Assembly (NCBI GenBank): GCA_041695045.1
Contig: JBGFRR010000118.1
Location: 1 to 28,642, forward strand
DNA: 28,642 nt
From: JBGFRR01 sp041695045
Lineage (GTDB): Bacteria; Bacteroidota; Ignavibacteria; UBA10030
Reading direction: 5' to 3'
In this document: piece by piece, positions 13,883 to 21,271 of the stretch
How positions within the stretch are numbered: the stretch's first letter is position 1
Layout: every line of letters starts with the position of its first letter
Position numbers and translations under genes: made by a program
The notes under the pieces: generated by a model
What the model was told of the DNA's origin: nothing
Seen by the model: only the letters and a program-made list of their open reading frames with translations
The model's database searches: none

Positions 13883-16561
13883 ATGCAGAAGCTCCTTAGT
13901 CTGTTCTTATTCCTCGTCATCGGTGCGGGCACGGTACTCGCCCAGCTCCCTCCACTCATTGATCGGGAGCTGTTCTTCGATGATCCTGAGATCCTTGCCG
14001 GAAATATCTCACCCGACGGGAAGTATATCTCGTTTATCAAACCGTTCAGAGGTGTGCGGAACATATGGGTCACGGAGCGAGCCGCTCCGTTCGAGCGCGC
14101 GCGCCCCTTGACGGCGGATACGACGCGGCCCATTCCTACGTATTTCTGGACGCACGATAGTAAGTACATTCTCTATGTACAGGACAAAGGGGGAGATGAG
14201 AATTACCGTATTTACGCAGTTGATCCCTCTGCAACCGGCGATCCGGTTCCTCCCTCCAAAGACCTTACACCAATGGAGAAAGTCCGCGCGGCGATTATTT
14301 CTGTTCCGCGAAAAACCCCGAATGAAATCATAATCGGCTTGAACGACCGCCGCCCTGAGCTGTATGATGTCTATCGGCTTAATCTTACCACCGGCGAGCG
14401 GACGCTTCTGCGAAAGAACGACGAGAACGTGGCGGGATGGGGAACGGATCTGGATGGGAATCTCCGCTTGGGAGTTCGCGTCACCTCAACCGGTGGGACG
14501 GAAATCCTGCGCGTTGAAACCGATGCATTAGTCCAGATCTACGAGGTCACGGCAGAAGAATCCTGCAGCCCCGTTCGTTTCACGCCCGACGGCAAGAAAT
14601 TCTTTGTCCACACAAACAAGGGAAACGTAGATAAGACTCAGCTGGAGCTCTTCGATTTGGCGACCGGAAAAACGACTGTGATCGATAAGGACCCGTTAAA
14701 TGAAGTTGACTTCTCCGGCGCGCTCTTCTCGGATGTGACCAACGAGCTTCTTGCAACGATCTATGTTGGGGATCGAGTGCGTGTTTATCCGAAGCAGAAG
14801 AAGTTCGGCGAGGATTGGGCAAAGATGAAGAACGCTTTGCCTGATGGCGAGATTTCGATCGCGGGGTTGACGGATGATGAGTCGATCTGGGTTGTTTCCG
14901 TTTCGCGCGATGTTGATCCGGGCTCCCGCTATTTGTATGATCGGAAGACAGGCAAAGCCGAGCTGATGTATCACTCGCGACCGAATCTGGCCAACGAGCA
15001 CCTGGCGCCAATGAAGCCTGTCCGGTACAAGGCGCGCGATGGCATGACGATCCCGGCCTACCTCACCTTGCCCAAAGGGATTCCTGCCAAAAATCTCCCC
15101 ACCATTATCGTTCCTCACGGCGGTCCATGGGCAAGGGATGGATGGGGCTACAGTGCCACTGTGCAGTTCCTCGCCAACCGGGGTTATGCCGTGCTGCAGC
15201 CGAACTTCCGCGGCTCGACAGGCTACGGCAAGAAATTCCTGAACGCCGGCAACAAGCAATGGGGAACCGGCTCTATGCAGCACGATATCACCGATGGCGT
15301 GAACTACGTTGTCAAAGAGGGAATTGCGGACCCGAAGCGCGTTGCTATCTACGGCGGATCGTACGGCGGGTACGCGACTCTGGCCGGACTCGCATTCACT
15401 CCTGATCTCTATGCGGCCGGTGTTTCGTTTGTCGGCCCATCAAACATCATCACGCTTTTGAAGTCCATCCCGCCGTACTGGGCTCCCATTAAGAAGATGT
15501 TTGCCATTCGCGTGGGGGATATGGAGAATCCCGATGACGTAAAGATGCTCGAGCAGCAATCGCCGCTTAACTCGGCGAAGAATATCAAAGCTCCCTTGCT
15601 TGTCGTGCAGGGTGCAAATGATCCACGCGTGAAGAAAGCAGAGTCGGATCAGATTGTCGTGGCGTTGAGGGATCTCGGTCGGCAGGTTGACTATCTTGTT
15701 GCTCCCGACGAAGGACATGGTTTCGTCGGGAGAGAGAACCGGTTAGCGTTCTATGCCGCAATGGAGAAGTTCTTTGCCACGCATCTCGGTGGGCGCTATC
15801 AGGAGTCGATGACTCCCGAGGTTGCGAAGAAGCTTACCGCTCTCACGGTGGATGTAGGCACAGTGAAGATGCCTGAGCCGCCAAAGCCGGCCGCGGCAAC
15901 CGGTGCGATGCCGAAGTTTGATGGTTCGATGGTGAAGCCCCACACGGCAACGTATTCTATGAACATGAAGATGATGGGCCAAGACATTTCGACGACAACG
16001 AATCGCACTGTGTCGCAAGCATCGTGGAATGGCAGGAGCGTCTGGCGTGTCATCGAGGAGGGCTCAGGCCCAATGGGCACATCGTCAGACACGCTCGATC
16101 TTGACGGCGAAACATTGCTTCCGCTGCGCCGCTCGGCGCGCCAGGGTATGGCAACCATCAGGCTCGATTTCAAGAACGATGCCGTTGAAGGCAAAATGGT
16201 CGCCGGGCCTCAGCAAATGCCGATCAACATAAAGCTGAACAATCCGGCGCTAACCGATGGAGCAGGGACCGACCTGCCCCTTGCAACTCTACCGCTCACA
16301 GAGGGGTACGAAACGACCGTCCATACACTCGATATCATGGCTGGAAAGACAAGACCGATGATGTTGAAGGTTGTCGGGATGGAGAAGGTGACCGTGCAGG
16401 CGGGTTCGTTCGATGCATATAAGGTGCAAGTGGCATCAGACGACGGTGAATGGAGCACCACGTTCTGGATTTCAAAGGATGACCGTCGTACAGTAAGGGT
16501 GGAGTCGAAACTCCCGGTGCACATGGGCGGCGGAACCGCAGTGGGCGAACTGGTAAAGTAA
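13883..16561 (+). CDS. Exported S9-family serine peptidase with C-terminal DUF3108-like extension
   Basis: 892 residues. Signal peptide 1-20 (MQKLLSLFLFLVIGAGTVLA). A beta-propeller follows, with repeated ISPDGKYISF / FTPDGKKFFV blades, to about residue 375. The alpha/beta-hydrolase peptidase domain spans about 390-640, with the nucleophile in YGGSYGGYATLAG (Ser493), Asp580 in GANDPRVKKAE and His612 in DEGHGFVGRE, so the triad is complete. The enzyme should cleave short peptides in the periplasm, releasing dipeptides or single residues as acylaminoacyl- or dipeptidyl-peptidases do. Unusually, a Pro-rich linker (MPEPPKPAAATGAMP, about 660-675) joins a further 215-residue beta-rich domain (VWRVIEEGSG, DTLDLDGETLLPLRR, GSFDAYKVQV, TTFWISKDDR) resembling DUF3108 or lipoprotein-carrier folds. 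S9 enzymes normally end near residue 640. Transcribed divergently from a DUF5916 gene. Confidence 0.92.
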   Translation: MQKLLSLFLFLVIGAGTVLAQLPPLIDRELFFDDPEILAGNISPDGKYISFIKPFRGVRNIWVTERAAPFERARPLTADTTRPIPTYFWTHDSKYILYVQDKGGDENYRIYAVDPSATGDPVPPSKDLTPMEKVRAAIISVPRKTPNEIIIGLNDRRPELYDVYRLNLTTGERTLLRKNDENVAGWGTDLDGNLRLGVRVTSTGGTEILRVETDALVQIYEVTAEESCSPVRFTPDGKKFFVHTNKGNVDKTQLELFDLATGKTTVIDKDPLNEVDFSGALFSDVTNELLATIYVGDRVRVYPKQKKFGEDWAKMKNALPDGEISIAGLTDDESIWVVSVSRDVDPGSRYLYDRKTGKAELMYHSRPNLANEHLAPMKPVRYKARDGMTIPAYLTLPKGIPAKNLPTIIVPHGGPWARDGWGYSATVQFLANRGYAVLQPNFRGSTGYGKKFLNAGNKQWGTGSMQHDITDGVNYVVKEGIADPKRVAIYGGSYGGYATLAGLAFTPDLYAAGVSFVGPSNIITLLKSIPPYWAPIKKMFAIRVGDMENPDDVKMLEQQSPLNSAKNIKAPLLVVQGANDPRVKKAESDQIVVALRDLGRQVDYLVAPDEGHGFVGRENRLAFYAAMEKFFATHLGGRYQESMTPEVAKKLTALTVDVGTVKMPEPPKPAAATGAMPKFDGSMVKPHTATYSMNMKMMGQDISTTTNRTVSQASWNGRSVWRVIEEGSGPMGTSSDTLDLDGETLLPLRRSARQGMATIRLDFKNDAVEGKMVAGPQQMPINIKLNNPALTDGAGTDLPLATLPLTEGYETTVHTLDIMAGKTRPMMLKVVGMEKVTVQAGSFDAYKVQVASDDGEWSTTFWISKDDRRTVRVESKLPVHMGGGTAVGELVK

Positions 16562-16755
16562 TCCATGAAGGTGGGCACCACCTTGCCGAGCTCTCGGTGA
16601 TGGAGGTGTCCATCTCTCTTGTGAGCAGAATTCTTTGATGGCGGGGAGGTGAGCGACGCTATAGCTCGCTGCGTCGCATGGTGCTGTTGAAGTGAGCCCG
16701 CTGATTCTGCCGATTTGCACAGATTCGCGCTGACACGCAACGACAGAATATGCGT

Positions 16756-16780
16756 AGGGGCGAGACACCGTCTCGTCCCT
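16756..16780. repeat. Palindromic repeat, GGGGCGAGAC/GTCTCGTCCC hairpin
   Basis: Arms 16757-16766 and 16770-16779 pair over 10 bp (one G-T) around loop ACC, extended by A16756-T16780. It lies between the convergent S9 peptidase and PLP-enzyme genes, 4 bases from the latter's stop. There is no T run on either side, so it is probably a dispersed palindromic element that may also act as a bidirectional transcript end. The rest of 16562-16755 holds nothing I can assign. Confidence 0.7.
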
Positions 16781-16783
16781 CCA

Positions 16784-18004
16784 TCATATCACCGCCAGCG
16801 CCTGCTCGAAATCCGCGATCAAGTCATCAATTCCTTCAACCCCCACCGAAATCCGTATCATCCCCGGCGTGACACCGTGCTTCTTCAACTCCGCATCGCT
16901 CATATTAATATGCGATGAATAGACGGGGATACTGACAAGCGTTTCCACGCCTCCCAATGACATCGCGTTAATGGCGACCTTCAGGCTGTCGCACACTTTC
17001 ACGGCAGCTTCCACGGGAAGGAGTTTCTTGGAGGGCCTCACTTCGATCGTTACCATACCGCCGAAGCCGGACATCTGTTTCCTGGCAATATGATGTTTGG
17101 GATGGGAAAGAAGACCCGGATAGAGCACGCGATGGACCTTCTTGTGCTTTTCCAACGCCTTCGCCAGCGCCATCGCATTCTCGTTCTGACGCCGCACACG
17201 CAACTCGAAGGTCTTCAGGCTTCTATAAAGCAAGAACGCCGCAAACGGATCGGCACATCCGCCGTAGTACTTCGCCGATGTCTTCACCTTCTTGATATAC
17301 TCCTTTGCCCCCAGCACAACGCCGGACATGATATCGCTGTGGCCGCCTAAGTATTTCGTCGCGCTCTCGACGATGACGTCCACTCCGAACGAAAAAGGGT
17401 CTTGGTTCAGGATGGACGCGAAGGTGTTATCGATCATGATGGTAATCTTCCGGCCGACGTTCTTTTCCGCTTGACGTACGTATCGGACAAGCTCGGCGAT
17501 GTTCACAATACCAAGCGTCGGGTTGGTCGGCGTTTCAAGGTACACGATGCTGGTCTTTGACGTGATGAGTTGCTGCAGGCTGGAAAGTTTCCTCGGGTCT
17601 GCATACTTCACGGTAATGTTGAGCTTGGGCAGCTCATCGCGAAAGAAGCGGTATGTTCCACCGTACAACGCCGGCGTGCTGACGATCTCCTCGCCCGATT
17701 TCGTAACGGCGAGAATGGCCGTCGAAATCGCCGCCATGCCGGAGGCGAACAGCGCCGCCGCTTCCGCTCCTTCGATCCATGCAAGCCTATCTTCAACTTC
17801 GTTCACCGTAGGATTATGATACCGCGTGTAAACGTACACCGAATCGTCTCCTTTCGCGTAACGTATCGCGTCTTCAGACGATTCGAAGCGGTAAGTGGAA
17901 GTTTGATAGATTGGCAGTGAGACGGGACCTTTATACGGATGCAGCTTTGTGCCGTGAATGGCGCGGGTGGCTATGGAGAGTGTAGAGCGTTTGGTTTTTT
18001 TCAA
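16784..18004 (-). CDS. Cys/Met metabolism PLP-dependent enzyme (cystathionine gamma-synthase / methionine gamma-lyase family)
   Basis: 406 residues, fold type I PLP enzyme of trans-sulfuration. Visible: the phosphate-binding Tyr59/Arg61 in YTRYHNPT (partner subunit), ALFASGMAAIS (84-94), PLP-stacking Tyr114 in ALYGGTY, Asp192 of MIDNTFAS, the Schiff-base lysine Lys217 in ESATKYLGGHSD, and the C-terminal substrate-binding arginine in GMIRISVGVEG. It could be cystathionine gamma-synthase, cystathionine beta/gamma-lyase or methionine gamma-lyase; sequence alone does not decide. The frame opens with TTG at 18004. No ATG or GTG exists upstream in frame before a stop at 18071-18073, and the next Met is residue 90. 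No ribosome binding site is seen. The HEPN gene ends 23 bases upstream on the same strand, so translation may be coupled. Confidence 0.9.
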   Translation of the reverse strand: MKKTKRSTLSIATRAIHGTKLHPYKGPVSLPIYQTSTYRFESSEDAIRYAKGDDSVYVYTRYHNPTVNEVEDRLAWIEGAEAAALFASGMAAISTAILAVTKSGEEIVSTPALYGGTYRFFRDELPKLNITVKYADPRKLSSLQQLITSKTSIVYLETPTNPTLGIVNIAELVRYVRQAEKNVGRKITIMIDNTFASILNQDPFSFGVDVIVESATKYLGGHSDIMSGVVLGAKEYIKKVKTSAKYYGGCADPFAAFLLYRSLKTFELRVRRQNENAMALAKALEKHKKVHRVLYPGLLSHPKHHIARKQMSGFGGMVTIEVRPSKKLLPVEAAVKVCDSLKVAINAMSLGGVETLVSIPVYSSHINMSDAELKKHGVTPGMIRISVGVEGIDDLIADFEQALAVI

Positions 18005-18027
18005 GAACGTATACTCGAGATGTCTGT

Positions 18028-18453
18028 CTACCGCTCGGTGCCAACATCTTTGGTCAAGTTCACAAGAAGCTCATCAACCTTCTGGAGAAACTGTTCAGCG
18101 CGCTTGAAAGAGTCCGCCGCTTCGTCTCTCCCAATTTCCGCGTAATCACCGTAGTCGGAATCAACTCGCCGGGCCTGAATACTTCTGAACGTCTCTCCAA
18201 ATTCTTTGGGGAGAAGCCCCGTCCGAATAAACTCCCTGGAAAGCATCGTCTTGATTCCTTCGTGGCTCTGAGCGTCAGTTCCACGGAGAATCAGAAGCGC
18301 CCTCGATGCTGTGAGGATAGCGTAGTAACTCCTGTTTACCGAGGACTCATACGACTGCGCATCAAACAAGGTGTGCGCGTCTTTCAGGAGACTTCTCGCC
18401 TTCTCAAACCTATAGCGGGCAAGGTTAACTTTTTCCTGAGCGCTGAGCGTCAT
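18028..18453 (-). CDS. HEPN domain protein of a HEPN-MNT pair
   Basis: About 141 residues from the ATG at 18453 (MTLSAQEKVNLARY). An upstream in-frame start at 18477 would only lengthen the overlap with the MNT gene. The helical HEPN core (PF05168-like) shows YESSVNRSYYAILTASRALL (about 35-54). The motif is Arg41 with Tyr43/Tyr44; the R-x4-H active site of ribonuclease HEPNs is not present in this segment, so nuclease activity is uncertain. Together with the preceding nucleotidyltransferase it forms a two-gene HEPN-MNT cassette, known in other organisms as type VII toxin-antitoxin modules (MntA AMPylates HepT) or as uncharacterised pairs. The two genes overlap by 29 bases. Confidence 0.88.
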   Translation of the reverse strand: MTLSAQEKVNLARYRFEKARSLLKDAHTLFDAQSYESSVNRSYYAILTASRALLILRGTDAQSHEGIKTMLSREFIRTGLLPKEFGETFRSIQARRVDSDYGDYAEIGRDEAADSFKRAEQFLQKVDELLVNLTKDVGTER

Positions 18454-18769
18454 ACAGTACGATCCCTTCGTTCTCAACCTGTTTGATAAAACTGCTTTTG
18501 AGTTTTTTGTTTACCTCATATTCGTTCACTGTATAGAGGATGGGTGAAATCGGCACCTCGTATTTCAGCTCAATGTCATGAGTGATCCGTATGACATTGG
18601 CTCTCGTCTCAGGCTGCATAGTGGGGATGATAATCATGACATCAAGGTCGGATGACGCATCGAAATCGCCTCTCACCCTGGAGCCGAAGACGACGACCTT
18701 CACTACCTCGGGGAGGCTCTGAAGAGATTCCGTTAATGCTTCCAGGGCAGTTCTTTCGTTCGACATCAT
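18425..18769 (-). CDS. MNT-type minimal nucleotidyltransferase (HEPN partner)
   Basis: About 114 residues from ATG 18769 (MMSNERTALEALTE; the second Met codon is 18766). The nucleotidyltransferase signature is complete: VVFGSRVRGDFDASSDLDVM (about 26-45), with Gly29-Ser30, Arg33-Gly34 and the metal ligands Asp41 and Asp43. A third acidic ligand may lie in DIELKYEVPIS. In characterised MntA-HepT pairs this enzyme transfers AMP to the HEPN toxin and neutralises it. Here the same relation is inferred from the gene order (MNT first, 29-base overlap). It is first in a run MNT, HEPN, PLP enzyme. A longer frame to 18793 exists but is not needed. Confidence 0.9.
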   Translation of the reverse strand: MMSNERTALEALTESLQSLPEVVKVVVFGSRVRGDFDASSDLDVMIIIPTMQPETRANVIRITHDIELKYEVPISPILYTVNEYEVNKKLKSSFIKQVENEGIVLYDAQRSGKS

Positions 18770-18890
18770 GAAATATGGTAAGCCTCGTCGCATGGAATTC
18801 CTCTCGCTTGCAGACCGCGTAGCGTCGCAATATACTCACACGCATCCTGATCTGCAATTTGACTCCGATCTCGGCAGCGACGCCGCCTCG

Positions 18891-18991
18891 CGCCCGCCTA
18901 CACGCTCGCCGCTGTGCTTCGGCGGGTGAGCCGTCGGGCAGGTTCTGGCGGGCGAGTCACCTTACAGAGGTCGGGTCTGGAGACCCGACCT
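18891..18991. repeat. Palindrome-rich intergenic block upstream of the MNT gene
   Basis: Two nested structures. CGCCCGCC (18891-18898) pairs perfectly with GGCGGGCG (18947-18954) around a GC-rich core that also contains CTCGCC/GGCGAG arms. Then AGGTCGGGTC (18968-18977) pairs perfectly with GACCCGACCT (18982-18991) around TGGA. The second hairpin begins 12 bases beyond the stop of the DUF5916 gene at 19004 and may end its transcript. The first resembles the GC-rich palindromes elsewhere in the window. Confidence 0.75.
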
Positions 18992-19003
18992 ACCGACGGC
19001 ATT

Positions 19004-21184
19004 CTACCACACGAACGTGTACGTGTACTTCAACAGCACCGTCCGCGTGTCCGTGCGGGGAAGAACGGGCAACTCCCGATACCGATTGGTGTTGATCCCC
19101 TCGTTGTAGACAATGTAGAAGTCACTCCCTTCACGGGGATTGTATCGAAGCCGGAAGTTGAGCACCACGCCATGCTCGGCGGTGTTGACCTGTAGAAACG
19201 CAATGGAGGAAAGCTGTGTGCTGAGATTCGACTTCACGCGCAGTCGGCCGATGTGTGCTTCGAACGTTTGCGCCCGATCCGGGAAATGCACGCGGTTGTA
19301 TTGGTACTCGGCGGTAAGGTCGAGGTGCTTTGAGACGCTCCAGCCCGGTGAGAGCCCGAGTGAAAATCGATTACCGTCGTAGAACGTGCCCACATCAAGG
19401 GTCACTCCTGTGCGGAGCGATGCGCCGTAGGGAGTTTGATACATTCCACCGACATTGAAGAATGTGTATCGCCCCGCAGGCACGGCAACCCCATCAGACA
19501 GCTCGAACGGCTCCGTCAGCTTTTCCGTCAGCCATCGCGCGGAGACAAACATCGCCGCACCCGTCTTGAAGGCGGCGTTCCACTGCGGACCAAGCTCTGA
19601 CGACTCCACGGAGCCTGTGCTGTTATTCCAGAATGCGCTGGCAAAGAGCGTGAGCACATGGTTCTGAATGGGTGATTCCTCTCCAGGTCGCCAGCCATAA
19701 AACAGCCGGTCGCCAAAACGTGTGTAGTTTGTGCGTGGAGCAAACCCCATCGCCGGGTCGAAATGTTCACCCGCATAGCTGTAGCTCAACTCGTAGCCAA
19801 ATCCTATATTCGACCGTCGTTCCCACTGAAGCCGCGCGCGGGCAATACTCGTCAGCGTGTTGGTGCGTGCGCCCATCACCCCATCATCGAATGTTTGCGC
19901 CCAGTTCAAGAGCAGGTAATCGTCACTGACGACGCGAATAATCCCATCAATCCCATACGCATAGTTGTAACTCGCATCGTTCCCCACGCGACTGGTCATA
20001 AGCAGTCCGACATACGAGTACTCGTTAAACACCTGTCGCCGCAAACGCAGCACGCCGAAATTCTCTGATGGAAGGTCGGTGCTCTTGGCCGTTTGCATAT
20101 TGAGGAAACCGAGATCCCAATCCCCCACGCGCCCGACAAGCCGCGCACCACCATAGATCCGAACGGGACCTTCCTCCGAAAGGCCGATTCGTCGACTATA
20201 AAAGAGCCGATTCGGTCCACCCATGTCGACATCGAAAATGCTCGACCGCTCTTGAAAAAACACCCGTTTTTCCGGGAAGAAGAGGGAGAAACGCGTAAGG
20301 TTGACCTGCTCGTCGTCCGCTTCAATCTGGGCAAAATCGGTGTTGGCCGTGAGGTCAAGTGTGAGATTACTGGTAAGGCTGTACTTGAGGTCGAAGCCAA
20401 GCTCGCGCTTTGTCGAACGCGTATTCTCATACGCGAGCGAGTCCGACCTGAGTTCTGCATCGACGCCAAGGCCACCCAACAGATATGGCGTGAAGTACAC
20501 AGGGTTGCGGCTCGCGATCCCCTCGAAGAGAACATCCTGAGCAAGCGACGGCTTAATCACGGCCCAATCTGACTTTGGTGGGACATCAGGAAAGGTCACG
20601 ACCTCATTGTTGCGCGCGTTGTATCGCCAAACGATCATCCCCATCACGACCTGGCCATTGCTGCTTTCAAACCGCAGACTCGAAAACGGGATTCGCATCT
20701 CCACAAACCACCCTTGTTCAGTGACGACGGTTGCCACGTCCCAAAAGGTGTTCCAACTGGAATTGAACGGAAATGGCGTGAGCAATGGCTCTGCGTCGTT
20801 GGAGACTGCCCAATCTTCCCGAAGGCCGCCAGCGTTCGTCGGGAAGACAAGCGCGTTCTCGTTATCATTGAACGTATCGAGCACGATGCCGAAGCTGTCA
20901 TCGGTCGGGCTGATGTTATCCCGAGCGAGAGACGTAATGAGAATCTCCGACGGATTCGGGTCGTAGCAACGGCCCGAGACGTAGAGAAAATCATCATCGT
21001 AGGCGACGCGGATTTCGGTCTTGTTCGTCGCCGTGCCGCGATAGGTCGGCGCTAACACGGTTAACGGTAACGGTTCGACCTTCTCCCAGGCTGACTCCGT
21101 GCTGTGACCATCGAGGGTAATGGGGCCATTGAGCCTTGGGATTCGCAACGGCTCTTGACCAAACAGATACAGAGAACCAACCAT
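19004..21184 (-). CDS. Second DUF5916 / CBM9-like outer-membrane-type protein, 5' end probably frameshifted
   Basis: About 726 residues from ATG 21184. Order matches the protein at 11114-13597: CBM9-like domain first (LNGPITLDGHSTESAWEKVE, IRVAYDDDFLYVSGRCYDPN, VEMRIPFSSLRF), then DUF5916 with TDFAQIEADDEQVNLTRFSL / FFPEKRVFFQERS and a strand-rich C-terminus (LLKYTYTFVW). From 21184 only MVGSLYLFGQEP precedes the mature domain, too short for a signal peptide. The frame upstream reads NIAAKIFLVL, exactly the missing hydrophobic core, without a start codon. In the neighbouring frame a tandem ATG at 21242/21239 opens MMNNRTFVVQ, preceded by GGAGGAAAT. Dropping one base near 21211-21214 joins the two into a normal signal peptide. 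Likely co-transcribed with the sigma factor upstream. Confidence 0.88.
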   Translation of the reverse strand: MVGSLYLFGQEPLRIPRLNGPITLDGHSTESAWEKVEPLPLTVLAPTYRGTATNKTEIRVAYDDDFLYVSGRCYDPNPSEILITSLARDNISPTDDSFGIVLDTFNDNENALVFPTNAGGLREDWAVSNDAEPLLTPFPFNSSWNTFWDVATVVTEQGWFVEMRIPFSSLRFESSNGQVVMGMIVWRYNARNNEVVTFPDVPPKSDWAVIKPSLAQDVLFEGIASRNPVYFTPYLLGGLGVDAELRSDSLAYENTRSTKRELGFDLKYSLTSNLTLDLTANTDFAQIEADDEQVNLTRFSLFFPEKRVFFQERSSIFDVDMGGPNRLFYSRRIGLSEEGPVRIYGGARLVGRVGDWDLGFLNMQTAKSTDLPSENFGVLRLRRQVFNEYSYVGLLMTSRVGNDASYNYAYGIDGIIRVVSDDYLLLNWAQTFDDGVMGARTNTLTSIARARLQWERRSNIGFGYELSYSYAGEHFDPAMGFAPRTNYTRFGDRLFYGWRPGEESPIQNHVLTLFASAFWNNSTGSVESSELGPQWNAAFKTGAAMFVSARWLTEKLTEPFELSDGVAVPAGRYTFFNVGGMYQTPYGASLRTGVTLDVGTFYDGNRFSLGLSPGWSVSKHLDLTAEYQYNRVHFPDRAQTFEAHIGRLRVKSNLSTQLSSIAFLQVNTAEHGVVLNFRLRYNPREGSDFYIVYNEGINTNRYRELPVLPRTDTRTVLLKYTYTFVW

Positions 21185-21250
21185 CAAAACAAGGAAGATC
21201 TTTGCCGCAATGTTGTACGACGAACGTCCGGTTATTCATCATGTGTGCGG

Positions 21251-21259
21251 ATTTCCTCC
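21251..21259 (-). promoter_or_regulatory. Ribosome binding site pointing to a DUF5916 start at 21242
   Basis: On the minus strand GGAGGAAAT is followed after 8 bases by tandem ATGs at 21242 and 21239. These lead into MNNRTFVVQ in a different frame from the DUF5916 body, which supports a 5' frameshift rather than a start at 21184. Confidence 0.5.
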
Positions 21260-21271
21260 GTGGTGTGAGAT

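Noticed and set aside
18791..18991. Possible CRISPR or attachment-site structure
   Set aside because: Palindromes differ from one another and there is no regular repeat-spacer spacing or flanking integrase.
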